A stretch of DNA of 64,000 bases from Sphingomonas sp. AX6 (GCF_902506605.1 NZ_LR733979.1:998024-1062023), one strand, 5' to 3'; shown: positions 9,249 through 17,338, numbered from the stretch's first letter. Notes: generated from the sequence alone by a model not told the origin. Numbers and translations: made by a program.

Positions 9249-10139
9249 TCAGGCTCCGAGACGGGCAAGCATCAGGTAGGCGAGCCGCGCGGTTGCGGGC
9301 GTCGGGCGGAGCATCGATGCGCGGTTCAGCGCATCTGGGTTGGTCGGGGTGCAGGGGGTGCCCGGCGAACGCTGCGCGAACTGGTCGAGCGTCGAGGCCA
9401 GCCAGTCGCGGTCGCCCGCGTCGGTTTCGCTGCCCAGCACGACCTCGACCGCGTGGTCGAACTTCAACCCGCCAACCGAGGCGGGCATCCCGCCCGAGGC
9501 GAGGCCGGTCGCGCCCACCGCAGCCGCGCCGCGATCGAGCTTGTCGCCGAAGCGTTCGTAGATATCGGACAGCGAGCGCGGCTGGCCGTTGGAGGCATAG
9601 AAGATCGAACGATTGGCGCGCGCTGCGGCGGGGAACATACCCGCTGCCGAGCGATCGGGATTGTCCTGCATCGCCGACAGAAATTGCTTTGCACCGCCCA
9701 GGCCCAGGAAATGCGCCATGTAGAGATCGGTGCCGGTGGTGCCGCGGCCCAGCGATCCTTCGAGCGACGCCTTGTTATCGGCAGCGTGTTCGGCGGCCAT
9801 CAAGGATGCGACCTGCGGATTGTTGCGCATGTCGAGGATGGCGCGGCGCGTGCCCGCGTCGGACACGGTGAAGCGGCCATTGCCGTTGGTCTGGATCGCG
9901 TCGGCGGCCCAGCCGATGCCGTGCTCCGCGCCGTGCTTCTTGACGACGCCCAGCCAGCTCTGATCGATGAACTGATACAGGCCGGTCGCGCTGGAGGTCG
10001 CGGCGCGCGCATTGGTGCGCATCCCGCTTTCGACCTGTGCCTGTCCCAGCAGATAGTTGAAATCGACGCCGGTCTTGCGGCTCGCGGTCGCGATCGCCGA
10101 CTGGACGCCGGTTGCCGCTGCTACCCTGGTGACGCTCAT
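9249..10139 (-). CDS. Lytic transglycosylase domain protein, probable flagellum-associated muramidase
   Basis: 296 residues. The N-terminal part resembles the SLT/lysozyme-like fold: catalytic Glu in the QVESGM motif, then ATSSATGLYQF, and later an LYMAHFLGLGGA segment. A peptidoglycan-cleaving role is inferred. It is the first gene of the transglycosylase-flhA-fliA operon, directly behind a strong sigma-54 element. Because FlgJ in this locus lacks its hydrolase half, this protein is the natural candidate to open the wall for the rod. No clear signal peptide is seen; it may be exported through the flagellar apparatus, as FlgJ is. Confidence 0.8.
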   Translation of the reverse strand: MSVTRVAAATGVQSAIATASRKTGVDFNYLLGQAQVESGMRTNARAATSSATGLYQFIDQSWLGVVKKHGAEHGIGWAADAIQTNGNGRFTVSDAGTRRAILDMRNNPQVASLMAAEHAADNKASLEGSLGRGTTGTDLYMAHFLGLGGAKQFLSAMQDNPDRSAAGMFPAAARANRSIFYASNGQPRSLSDIYERFGDKLDRGAAAVGATGLASGGMPASVGGLKFDHAVEVVLGSETDAGDRDWLASTLDQFAQRSPGTPCTPTNPDALNRASMLRPTPATARLAYLMLARLGA

Positions 10140-10177
10140 GATTGTTTGCCGTGGCTATCCATATCGGACAGTGATCA

Positions 10178-10192
10178 GCAATTAGCGTGCCA
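10178..10192 (-). promoter_or_regulatory. Sigma-54 (-24/-12) promoter for transglycosylase-flhA-fliA
   Basis: On the minus strand the sequence reads TGGCAC-GCTAA-TTGCT, a full match to the RpoN consensus TGGCAC-N5-TTGC. The -12 element is about 39 bases before the transglycosylase start codon at 10139. Confidence 0.8.
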
Positions 10193-10218
10193 GTTGATTG
10201 TTCAGCCGGTTGCCCGCG

Positions 10219-10536
10219 TCAGGCGTAAGCCCCGACACCCCCGCCGCGATAGATTTGCCCGGCTTCACCGGCAAGCATTTGCAGCCGACGGCGGACATTT
10301 GCCGCCATCAGGTTGACATAGATGCGCGCGGTTTCGTTCAACCGGTGCGCTTCCTCTGCCAGCGCCCGGATTTCGGGCGATTGCGGCGGTTGGTCGTCAT
10401 TGGCGGCAAGCGTTTCGATGCCCGACAGCTTGGCGGCGGTCGCGGTCTCCAGCGCGACCACGTCATTCGCCTTCAACGCCGCGATTTCGGCGTGGAGGCA
10501 ATCGATCACGCGAATGAGCGCATCACGCCGGGTCAT
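10219..10536 (-). CDS. flgN: FlgN-like flagellar chaperone / hypothetical flagellar protein
   Basis: 105 residues, almost entirely helical (ALIRVIDCLHAEIAALKANDVVALE ... EEAHRLNETARIYVNLMAANVRRRLQMLA). Position directly after flgM and overlapping it by 14 bases is the classical flgM-flgN arrangement, where FlgN is the export chaperone of hook-associated proteins FlgK and FlgL. Sequence conservation of FlgN is low, so the call depends on context. Start ATG 10536 (MTRRDALIR) is preferred. Confidence 0.65.
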   Translation of the reverse strand: MTRRDALIRVIDCLHAEIAALKANDVVALETATAAKLSGIETLAANDDQPPQSPEIRALAEEAHRLNETARIYVNLMAANVRRRLQMLAGEAGQIYRGGGVGAYA

Positions 10537-10810
10537 TGGCCACCCATTCGGTTCTCGCGGCCAGCATGCGATCGGCAATCGCCGCCGCGTCGATCCGGTA
10601 AGTGCCGTCCGCGATCCCGCGCCGCAGCGCATCGACTCGCGACGCATCGACCGGTGGTTTGGCGGAAAGCTGGTGCGCGATCGTCTGCGCGGCCCTGTCC
10701 TCTATTTCGTGCGGGTGCTCCTGAGTGGTGGACCGAGCGGCCGAGGCGCGCGTCACCGAAGCGACGAAGCCGCTCGGTTTGACGGGCCTGGGGCCGATTG
10801 GATCCACCAT
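10523..10810 (-). CDS. flgM: Anti-sigma-28 factor FlgM
   Basis: 95 residues. FlgM holds FliA inactive until hook completion, then is exported. The C-terminal half fits the FlgM domain (VDASRVDALRRGIADGTYRIDAAAIADRMLAA), including the typical R-IADGTY-ID-IA pattern; the N-terminus (MVDPIGPRPVKPSG) is the expected flexible export region. It precedes flgN, overlapping it by 14 bases, and has its own sigma-28-type promoter upstream, which would make a feedback loop with fliA. Confidence 0.9.
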   Translation of the reverse strand: MVDPIGPRPVKPSGFVASVTRASAARSTTQEHPHEIEDRAAQTIAHQLSAKPPVDASRVDALRRGIADGTYRIDAAAIADRMLAARTEWVANDPA

Positions 10811-10843
10811 CTTTGCTATCCTGCATGTCTGCGTTCCCCATGC

Positions 10844-10870
10844 AAAACGACCTCGATCAACGAAAGTTTA
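10844..10870 (-). promoter_or_regulatory. Sigma-28 (FliA)-type promoter of flgM-flgN
   Basis: On the minus strand: TAAA, 15-base spacer, GTCGTTTT. It has the same layout as the fliC promoter (TTAA-N15-GCCGTTTC), giving a local consensus TWAA-N15-GYCGTTTY. It ends 33 bases before the flgM start. Confidence 0.6.
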
Positions 10871-10878
10871 GGAAAAAA

Positions 10879-11415
10879 TTAGTTTGCCCAGCCCGGCAAC
10901 GTCGCCCGACCCGGCTCGATCGCGACCGCCTGGATCGGCGGTTTCGACGGATCGACGCGGACCATGAAGCGCGCGCCCGGTGCCGCATCGCCCATCGCGA
11001 TGCCGTCGCGGGTGATCGAAAAGCCCGACGAGCCGGCGGCGACCGTTACCGGATCGCCGCGCTTGATGACGGGTTCGGCGCGGACGGGTGCGGCGGCCAC
11101 GGTCATCGCCGCGGCCTGCTGCATCGCCGGTTTCGGTTCGGCCATGACCGGCACATAGATGCGCCAGACCGGCGTCATGCAGCGCACGACGACGGCATCC
11201 TGCGCCGCGCTGCGCCATTCGACCTGCGGCAAAGGACAGGCGGCCAGTTTCAGCCGCCGATCGACGGGGGTGCGGGCACCGCCCTCCAGCCCGATCGCCT
11301 GACCGGTGAACTGCGCCACCGCCATGTCGAGCGTTGCGGTATCCTGAAAACGCACTTGTGCGGCAGCGGGTGTGGCGGCCAGCATCAACGGCAGGCTCCA
11401 TATCCAGCGGTTCAT
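10879..11415 (-). CDS. flgA: Flagellar P-ring assembly chaperone FlgA
   Basis: Periplasmic protein that helps FlgI form the P ring. 178 residues with a clear signal peptide (MNRWIWSLPLMLAATPAAAQ) and the C-terminal SAF/FlgA domain (VIKRGDPVTVAAGSSGFSITRDGIAMGDAAPGARFMVRV). It is the last gene of the minus-strand unit that begins with the MotA-like gene, and overlaps the MotB-like stop by 4 bases. Confidence 0.9.
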   Translation of the reverse strand: MNRWIWSLPLMLAATPAAAQVRFQDTATLDMAVAQFTGQAIGLEGGARTPVDRRLKLAACPLPQVEWRSAAQDAVVVRCMTPVWRIYVPVMAEPKPAMQQAAAMTVAAAPVRAEPVIKRGDPVTVAAGSSGFSITRDGIAMGDAAPGARFMVRVDPSKPPIQAVAIEPGRATLPGWAN

Positions 11416-11993
11416 TGCATTCTCCTGTTGGTCGGTTCGGACGCATCCCCGGCAAAGCCGATCGCGATCAGCACGCGGCGTCCTTTGGGGGCGTCATCGC
11501 CCCCGGCGAATTCGATACGGTCGGGCGAGATCGCGCCCGATGCGACGAGCGCCACCGCCACCGCGCGGGCGCGGTCGGCGGCGAGCAGCGCGGCGCTGCG
11601 CGTAACGGGATCGACGTCGTTGGAAGTTCCATCCGTTCCTGCGGACAGGCGGACCTGCGTGCGCGGATCGGCAGCGGCTCCCCTGACCCAGCGGATGAGC
11701 GACGCCGCGTCCTGAGCGATTTCGGCGCTGCCGACGGCGAAGCCCTCGACGCTCCCCAGTTCCTGCGCCATTGCCGGTTCGGTTGCGGGCGGGGCATCGG
11801 ATTCGGGCGTCGTCGCTTTGGATTCGACGCCAAAACCTTCGCGAATGCTGGCGCTGAGCGCGGCGGGGTCGAGATGTTGCGAGGCTTGAACGAACACGAA
11901 GAAACCGAGCAGCAAAAGGCCCAGATCGGCCAGCGTCATCAGCCATAGCGGACGGGCGGGCGCGTCTTGCATATCGAATGGCGTGATGGTCAT
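11412..11993 (-). CDS. MotB-like protein with compact OmpA-type C-terminus (second stator subunit)
   Basis: 193 residues: one N-terminal transmembrane helix at about residues 15-37 (LWLMTLADLGLLLLGFFVFVQ), in which the Asp of the LAD motif lines up with the proton-binding Asp of MotB, and a C-terminal OmpA/MotB-like peptidoglycan-binding domain (residues ~85-185, with a TRSAALLAADRARAVAVAL helix). It is shorter than the canonical MotB at 22,782. It overlaps the MotA-like gene by 4 bases and flgA by 4 bases. It could power flagellar rotation as an alternative stator, or serve a rod/wall-related role; the sequence does not decide. Confidence 0.75.
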   Translation of the reverse strand: MTITPFDMQDAPARPLWLMTLADLGLLLLGFFVFVQASQHLDPAALSASIREGFGVESKATTPESDAPPATEPAMAQELGSVEGFAVGSAEIAQDAASLIRWVRGAAADPRTQVRLSAGTDGTSNDVDPVTRSAALLAADRARAVAVALVASGAISPDRIEFAGGDDAPKGRRVLIAIGFAGDASEPTNRRMQ

Positions 11994-12658
11994 GCCGCTT
12001 GCGCCGGTCTGCGCCAGCGCGGTGCTTCGCGGGTGGCGAGCGTTTCCAGCGGTGCGATCAGGCGGGCGCGCTCGATATATTCGGCGCGGGCGAGCGTTCG
12101 CAGCCGCGTCGAGATCGGCATCGCCACCAATGTCGCGAGCACCGCGCCATAAAGGGTGGTGAGCAAGGCAATCGCCATCGCGCCCCCGATCGCGGTCACG
12201 TCCTCCATCGTCAGGAACATGCGGACCAGGCCGACCAGCGTGCCGATCATCCCCATGGCGGGAGCAATCTCCGCGGCGGAAGCCCAGAAATCGGATGTTG
12301 CGCGGTGACGTTCGGCGCGGGCTAGCTGACGTTCGCCCAGGTGCGAGGCGACGGTCGCGCCGTCCTTACCATCGACGATGTCGGAGATGGCGGCAGCGAC
12401 ATCGGGGTCGGTGATGACCGACCGGTCGAGTGTCATCACCCCGTGCTTGGCCGCGATCCGCGACAGGGCTTCGATCTGGATAAGGAGCGGCGCAGCTTCG
12501 AACCGCTTGCGCCCCAGCGTTCTAAGCGCGGCCACTGCCCGCCCGACATCGCGGAGCGGCGTGCGCAGGATCAGCGCGAGCGCCGTCCCCCCGACAACGA
12601 TGCCGAGCGCGAGCGGGTCGAGAAAGGGAGCGATAAACGCCTGAGCCGATTGGATCAT
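11990..12658 (-). CDS. MotA/TolQ/ExbB-family proton channel protein (second stator subunit)
   Basis: 222 residues with membrane segments near residues 15-35 and two near residues 130-185 (PAMGMIGTLVGLVRMFL, GGAMAIALLTTLYGAVLATLVAMP). The GMIGTLVGLVRMF and ALLTTLYGAVLATL blocks are the MotA/TolQ/ExbB signature. It is smaller than MotA at 21,915, with a short cytoplasmic loop. The start ATG 12658 (MIQSAQAF) is chosen because the upstream extension reads through repeat sequence. The partner MotB-like gene overlaps it. A sigma-54-like element ends only 13 bases before the ATG. Confidence 0.8.
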   Translation of the reverse strand: MIQSAQAFIAPFLDPLALGIVVGGTALALILRTPLRDVGRAVAALRTLGRKRFEAAPLLIQIEALSRIAAKHGVMTLDRSVITDPDVAAAISDIVDGKDGATVASHLGERQLARAERHRATSDFWASAAEIAPAMGMIGTLVGLVRMFLTMEDVTAIGGAMAIALLTTLYGAVLATLVAMPISTRLRTLARAEYIERARLIAPLETLATREAPRWRRPAQAA

Positions 12659-12670
12659 GCGCAGGGATAA

Positions 12671-12685
12671 GCAAGGGTTGGGCCA
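12671..12685 (-). promoter_or_regulatory. Sigma-54-like promoter of the MotA-like/MotB-like/flgA unit
   Basis: Minus strand reads TGGCCC-AACCC-TTGCT, one mismatch from the RpoN consensus. Expected transcription start would fall at or within a few bases of the ATG at 12658. Confidence 0.6.
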
Positions 12686-12723
12686 AATGGGGGTTGGGTG
12701 CTCGCTTCTTCCACACACATGCC

Positions 12724-12828
12724 GACACCCCGGACTTGTTCCGGGATCCACCAAGCCGCTTGCGTGCGCAAAGAGGGTCGGCGATTCTGCCTGCCGCCCG
12801 GTGGACCCCGGAACAAGTCCGGGGTGAC
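12724..12828. repeat. REPIN-like inverted repeat pair, family A
   Basis: Arms at 12724-12752 and 12800-12828, related to 6120-6226 with a few differences. It sits between the divergent MotA-like gene and flgB. Confidence 0.88.
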
Positions 12829-12966
12829 GAGGTGGTTTCGAGTGATCATCCCGATCCTCACCACCCGGCAACCCACCGGCAACCCCATTGCCGCCCCCGG
12901 CAACATCTTGCCGCCCTGCACCACCCCCTCACCCGAACCCACGCAAATCCGCCATTCTTTGCAAAC
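12829..12966. other. Spacer between the repeat and the flgB promoter
   Basis: C-rich sequence with short CCGGCAAC/CCACC reiterations. I see no gene or clear regulatory element in it apart from the sigma-54 site that follows. Confidence 0.6.
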
Positions 12967-12981
12967 TGGCACGGGCTTTGC
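12967..12981 (+). promoter_or_regulatory. Sigma-54 (-24/-12) promoter of the flgB-flgL operon
   Basis: TGGCAC-GGGCT-TTGCT, a full match to the RpoN consensus, 36 bases before the flgB start codon. Confidence 0.85.
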
Positions 12982-13017
12982 TGAAAACACCCGTGCATTA
13001 ATCGCGGGAGACTGCAC

Positions 13018-13368
13018 ATGGCCAACGACACGCTCTTCGGCGTCCACGGGACGGCGCTACAGCTGCGCTCGAAGCGGATGGGATTGCTGGCGTCGAACAT
13101 CGCCAACGCATCGACCCCCGGTTACAAGGCGCAGGATCTGGACTTCGCGCAGGCGATTCGGACCGCAGGCAGTGCCGGCGGGATCGACCGGGCGATGGAC
13201 GGCGCGACCAAATATCGCGTGCCGCTGCAACCTTCGATGGACGGCAACACGGTGGATTTGACCACCGAACAGACCGCCTTCGCCGAAAATGCCGTCGCCT
13301 ATCAGACGACGCTTTCCTTCCTCAACTCGCGGATCAGCTCGATCACGCGCGCGCTGAAAGGCGAATGA
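13018..13368 (+). CDS. flgB: Flagellar proximal rod protein FlgB
   Basis: Rod subunit, 116 residues, exported by the flagellar system. It shows the rod/hook N-terminal motif (LLASNIANASTPGYKAQDLDF) and the C-terminal helical end (FAENAVAYQTTLSFLNSRISSI). It is the first gene of the plus-strand operon, with a GGGAG ribosome-binding site and the strong sigma-54 element upstream. It overlaps flgC by 4 bases. Confidence 0.95.
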   Translation: MANDTLFGVHGTALQLRSKRMGLLASNIANASTPGYKAQDLDFAQAIRTAGSAGGIDRAMDGATKYRVPLQPSMDGNTVDLTTEQTAFAENAVAYQTTLSFLNSRISSITRALKGE

Positions 13369-13781
13369 CGATGAGCAACCCGGTCAGCATCTTTCAGGTT
13401 TCGGGACGCGCCATGTCGGCGCAGCTCGCGCGGATGAACACCACTGCATCGAACCTCGCCAATGTCGGCCAGGTGTCGAGCACCGAAGCCGGCGCCTACC
13501 GCACGATGAAGCCGGTGTTCCGCACCAGCTTCGACGCGGCAAGCGGCATGGCCACGGTCGATGTCGAACGCATCGTCACCGCGGGCGAAGCACCGGTGAA
13601 GCGCTACGATCCCGGCCACCCGATGGCCAATGCCGACGGCAATGTCTTCGAAAGCGCGGTCGATGAAACCCGCGAAATGGTCGATATGATGGAGGCCGCC
13701 CGCACGTATCAGAACAATGTCGAAGTGATGCAGACGGCCAAGTCGCTGATCACCCAGACGCTCCAGTTGGGACGTGGATGA
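13365..13781 (+). CDS. flgC: Flagellar proximal rod protein FlgC
   Basis: 138 residues. N-terminal rod motif (SAQLARMNTTASNLANVGQV) and the typical FlgC C-terminal block (DPGHPMANADGNVFESAVDETREMVDMMEAARTYQNNVEVMQTAKSLITQTL). A second ATG 6 bases downstream is an equally possible start. It overlaps flgB upstream and flgD downstream. Confidence 0.95.
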   Translation: MTMSNPVSIFQVSGRAMSAQLARMNTTASNLANVGQVSSTEAGAYRTMKPVFRTSFDAASGMATVDVERIVTAGEAPVKRYDPGHPMANADGNVFESAVDETREMVDMMEAARTYQNNVEVMQTAKSLITQTLQLGRG

Positions 13782-14461
13782 TGGCGACGAGTTTCGACGC
13801 AGCGATCGGCAATCTGGGCATCGGTCGCACCGGCACGACGACGGGCAATTCGGCACTGGGTTCGCAGAATCTGGGGCAGAATGATTTCCTGAAGCTGCTA
13901 ACCGCGCAGATGCAGAACCAGGATCCGTTCGATCCCGTGGACAACACCCAGATGGTTGCCCAGATGGCGCAATTCTCGTCGCTGGCGGGTATTACCGAGA
14001 TGTCGTCGACGCTCAAAGCCATTGCCGACAAGCTGGGCGGATCGAGCATGTCGGACGCAGTCAGCTATGTCGGGCGCGCGGTGCTGGTCGAGGGATCGAC
14101 CAACTATCCGATGACCAATGGCACGGTCGCAGGTGCGATCGAACTCGATGGCGACGCCGCCGACGTCGCGGTGACGATCACCGGGGCGAACGGCGCGGTG
14201 CTCAAGACCGTTTCGCTCGGCGCGCAAAAGGCCGGGATCATCGATTACGAATGGGACGGCACCACCGACAGCGGCGATCCCGCTGGCGACGGCCCCTTCA
14301 CCATCAACGTCACTGCGGTTTCGGGGGCCAATACGGTTCCCGCCCGCAGCCTGATCTGGGCACCCGTCCAGTCGGTGGCGCTCGACGCCAGCGGCACGCC
14401 CACGCTGACCATCCCTGGCATCGGCCAGGTTCCCACCACCGCCGTCCGCAAGGTCGGCTGA
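13778..14461 (+). CDS. flgD: Hook capping / assembly scaffold protein FlgD
   Basis: Cap for hook polymerisation, 227 residues. The conserved N-terminal region (QNDFLKLLTAQMQNQDPFDPVDNTQMVAQMAQFSSLAGI) is diagnostic; it is followed by the FlgD Ig-like/tudor region with EWDGTTDSGDPAGDGPFTINV. The start overlaps the flgC stop. It is the only scaffold gene between the rod genes and flgE. Confidence 0.95.
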   Translation: MMATSFDAAIGNLGIGRTGTTTGNSALGSQNLGQNDFLKLLTAQMQNQDPFDPVDNTQMVAQMAQFSSLAGITEMSSTLKAIADKLGGSSMSDAVSYVGRAVLVEGSTNYPMTNGTVAGAIELDGDAADVAVTITGANGAVLKTVSLGAQKAGIIDYEWDGTTDSGDPAGDGPFTINVTAVSGANTVPARSLIWAPVQSVALDASGTPTLTIPGIGQVPTTAVRKVG

Positions 14462-14482
14462 GCTTTCAACGGAGTATAATCC

Positions 14483-15751
14483 ATGTCTTTCTACACTTCG
14501 CTCAGCGGGCTTCGTTCGGCCCAGACCGACATGTCGGCAATCTCGCACAATCTGGCCAACGTCACGACCAGCGGCTTTAAAAAGAGCAAGGCCGAATTCG
14601 CCGACGTGATCGCGTCCAGCCTGGCCCAGTCGCCGACGATGATGATCGGTTCGGGCAGCGTGACCAAGGCGATCCGCCAGCAATTCTCGCAAGGCAATCT
14701 GAACCAGACCGGTTCGTCGCTAGACCTCGCAATCGCTGGTGACGGCTTCTTCGCGGTCAAGCCGAACCAGGACGGCAGCCAGGTCAATTTCACCCGCAAC
14801 GGCAGCTTCATGGTCGATAACGACCGCTACGTGACCGATGCGCAGGGTGCCAAGGTTCAGGTGTTCCCGGTAGATGGTTCGGGCGCGGTGATCGCGACCG
14901 GGCTCGACCAGACGATCGCGCTTCGCCTGCCCGCGACCAGCGGTACGCCCGTCGCGACCGCGGCGACCGCGCTCAACGTCAATCTTTCGGCCAATGCGGC
15001 GGTCAAGACCGATCCGTTCGATCGGTTCGACCCGTCGACCTATAATCAGACGACGCAGACCACGATCTATGACTCCAGCGGTAACGCGCTGACGATGACG
15101 CAATATTTTGTCCGCACCCAGGCCGCAGGCACCGGCGTCCCGACCAGCGAATGGCAGGTCCACAGCTTCGTCGGCGATACTCAGCTCGGCACCGATGCGG
15201 CGAACCCACAGCCCATTACGGTGACGTTCGATGCCAATGGCGCGATGACCGCGCCCACCGGACCGACTCAGTTCGCAGCGGTCGGCCTGGGCGGATCGAC
15301 GATCGAACAGGCGCTGTCGCTCGACCTGACCGGTTCGACCCAGCTCGCCCAGGCGTTCAACGTCAATGCGCGCAGCCAGGACGGTGCCGCGGTCGGCCAG
15401 CTTCAGGGCGTGACCGTCGACAATGACGGCACCGTGCGCGCCAGCTTTTCCAACGGTGAAAGCCAGGCGCTGGGCAAGATGGTTCTCGCCAATTTCCCCA
15501 ATCCGTCGGGCTTGCGCCAGTTGGGCAATTCCAGCTGGGCCGCGACCGGCCAGGCAGGCGAAGTCGTGCTGGGTTCGCCCGGCGAAAAGGGTCTCGGCTC
15601 GCTGATGTCGTCGATGCTCGAAGGATCGAACGTCGACATGACCGAGGAACTGGTCGGCCTGATCGCCGCCCAACGCGCGTTCCAGGCCAATGCCAAGGCG
15701 CTCGATACGTCGAGCCAGCTTTCGCAGTCGATCCTGAACATCCGTACCTGA
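14483..15751 (+). CDS. flgE: Flagellar hook protein FlgE
   Basis: Main hook subunit, 422 residues. N-terminal motif (SFYTSLSGLRSAQTDMSAISHNLANVTTSGFKKSKAEFAD), hook D1 region with DGFFAVKPNQDG, a variable surface domain, and the C-terminal motif (NVDMTEELVGLIAAQRAFQANAKALDTSSQLSQSIL). A GGAG ribosome-binding site precedes the ATG. Confidence 0.96.
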   Translation: MSFYTSLSGLRSAQTDMSAISHNLANVTTSGFKKSKAEFADVIASSLAQSPTMMIGSGSVTKAIRQQFSQGNLNQTGSSLDLAIAGDGFFAVKPNQDGSQVNFTRNGSFMVDNDRYVTDAQGAKVQVFPVDGSGAVIATGLDQTIALRLPATSGTPVATAATALNVNLSANAAVKTDPFDRFDPSTYNQTTQTTIYDSSGNALTMTQYFVRTQAAGTGVPTSEWQVHSFVGDTQLGTDAANPQPITVTFDANGAMTAPTGPTQFAAVGLGGSTIEQALSLDLTGSTQLAQAFNVNARSQDGAAVGQLQGVTVDNDGTVRASFSNGESQALGKMVLANFPNPSGLRQLGNSSWAATGQAGEVVLGSPGEKGLGSLMSSMLEGSNVDMTEELVGLIAAQRAFQANAKALDTSSQLSQSILNIRT

Positions 15752-15777
15752 TCGATTAGGCGGCGGGGGATTAGAAG

Positions 15778-16524
15778 ATGGACAGACTGGTCTATACGGC
15801 GATGTCGGGGCTCAAGGCGCGGATGGCGAGCCAAGCGGCGATCGCCAACAACATCGCCAATGCGTCGACCACCGGCTTTCGCGCGGACCGTGTCAATTTC
15901 GAACGGATGATGCTGAAAGGCCAGCCGCTCGATACCCGCGCGCCCGCAACCGCAGAGGTGATCGACGCCGATCGTCGCGCAGGTGCGATCATGTCCACCG
16001 GCCGTCCACTCGACATCGCGGTGCAATCGGATTCGTGGATGGCCGTCCAGGCCACCGACGGGACCGAAGCCTATACCCGCCGGGGCGATCTGAACGTCGC
16101 CGCGTCCGGCGTGTTGGAGACCGGCGACGGTTTCCCGGTGATGGGGTCGGGGGGCCCCATCACCATCCCGCCGCATGAAAAGATCATGATCTCCGAAGAC
16201 GGCACCGTGTCGATCGTCCCGCCAGGGGCGGCACCGGGCACCGATCCGCAGATCATCGACAAGATCAAACTGGCGTCCACCGAAGGGTCGGACACGGTCA
16301 AGGGCCTCGACAATCTGCTCCATGTACGCGGCGGCGGCGTGCTGCCCGGCGACATGGAAGCGCGGGTTCAGTCGGGGTCGCTGGAGCAATCCAACGTTAA
16401 CCTGACACAGGCGTTGGTCGACATGATCGAGAACCAGCGCGGTTACGAAGTACAGGCGAACCTCCTCAAAGAGGCGCGTCAAATGGACGAAGGAGGCGCA
16501 TCGCTGATGCGCCTGCCGGGTTAA
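15778..16524 (+). CDS. flgF: Flagellar proximal rod protein FlgF
   Basis: 248 residues. Starts MDRLVYTAMSGLKARMASQAAIANNIANASTTGFRADRVNFE, with the rod motif, and ends with NVNLTQALVDMIENQRGYEVQANLLKEARQMDE. It lies between flgE and flgG, with 26- and 12-base spacers and its own ribosome-binding site. Confidence 0.95.
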   Translation: MDRLVYTAMSGLKARMASQAAIANNIANASTTGFRADRVNFERMMLKGQPLDTRAPATAEVIDADRRAGAIMSTGRPLDIAVQSDSWMAVQATDGTEAYTRRGDLNVAASGVLETGDGFPVMGSGGPITIPPHEKIMISEDGTVSIVPPGAAPGTDPQIIDKIKLASTEGSDTVKGLDNLLHVRGGGVLPGDMEARVQSGSLEQSNVNLTQALVDMIENQRGYEVQANLLKEARQMDEGGASLMRLPG

Positions 16525-16536
16525 GGAGAATAGGTC

Positions 16537-17325
16537 ATGGGTAGTGCTGCAATGCACATCGCGCGCACCGGGCTCGACGCCCAGGACATGCGCATGCGGA
16601 CGATTTCGAACAACCTGGCGAACGTCAACACGACGGGGTTCAAACGCAACCGCGCGTCGTTCGAAACGCTCGCCTATCAGGTGGTGACCGCGGCCGGCGC
16701 GCCGAGCACCAACGAGACGCGCTATGCGACCGGCCTGAATCTCGGCACCGGCGTCCGCGTCCAAGGGACGGCGACGATCAATACGCAAGGGTCGCTCAAT
16801 ACCACGGGCAACGCGCTGGACATGGCGCTCGACGGCGAGGGCTATTTTCAGGTCCAGCTTCCCGGTGGGCAGCTCGGCTATACGCGCGCCGGCAATTTCA
16901 CCCGCTCGGCCGAAGGCATGATGGTGACCGCCGAGGGGTATCAGGTGATGCCCGGCATCACGATCCCCGAAGGCTCGACATCGGTGACGATCGGGTCGGA
17001 CGGCACGGTATCGGCGATGGTCCCCGGCCAGACCGAAGCGGCAGAGATCGGCCAGATCCAGATCGCAACCTTTCCGAACGCCGCCGGGCTCCAGCCCACC
17101 GGCGACAATTTCCTGATCGAAACCGGCGCGTCCGGCGCGGCAGCGCTCGGCATCGCGGGCCTCGATGGCCGCGGCAATATCCGCCAGGGGATGCTAGAGG
17201 GATCGAACGTCAACGTCGTCGAGGAACTGGTCGACATGATTGAGACCCAGCGTGCGTACGAGGTCAATTCCAAGATGATCTCGGCCACCGACGAGATGCT
17301 CAAATATGTCAATCAGCAGCTCTAA
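16537..17325 (+). CDS. flgG: Flagellar distal rod protein FlgG
   Basis: 262 residues, usual length. N-terminus AARTGLDAQDMRMRTISNNLANVNTTGFKRNRASFE-like (it reads IARTGLDAQDM...), middle DGEGYFQVQLPGGQLGYTRAGNF, and C-terminus NVNVVEELVDMIETQRAYEVNSKMISATDEML. A GGAG ribosome-binding site lies upstream. It is part of the flgB-L operon. Confidence 0.96.
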   Translation: MGSAAMHIARTGLDAQDMRMRTISNNLANVNTTGFKRNRASFETLAYQVVTAAGAPSTNETRYATGLNLGTGVRVQGTATINTQGSLNTTGNALDMALDGEGYFQVQLPGGQLGYTRAGNFTRSAEGMMVTAEGYQVMPGITIPEGSTSVTIGSDGTVSAMVPGQTEAAEIGQIQIATFPNAAGLQPTGDNFLIETGASGAAALGIAGLDGRGNIRQGMLEGSNVNVVEELVDMIETQRAYEVNSKMISATDEMLKYVNQQL

Positions 17326-17338
17326 GGGGGCCGGGTTC

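Noticed and set aside
12680..12984. Short plus-strand frames between the MotA-like gene and flgB
   Set aside because: They translate repeat arms and C-rich spacer; no ribosome-binding site or homology.
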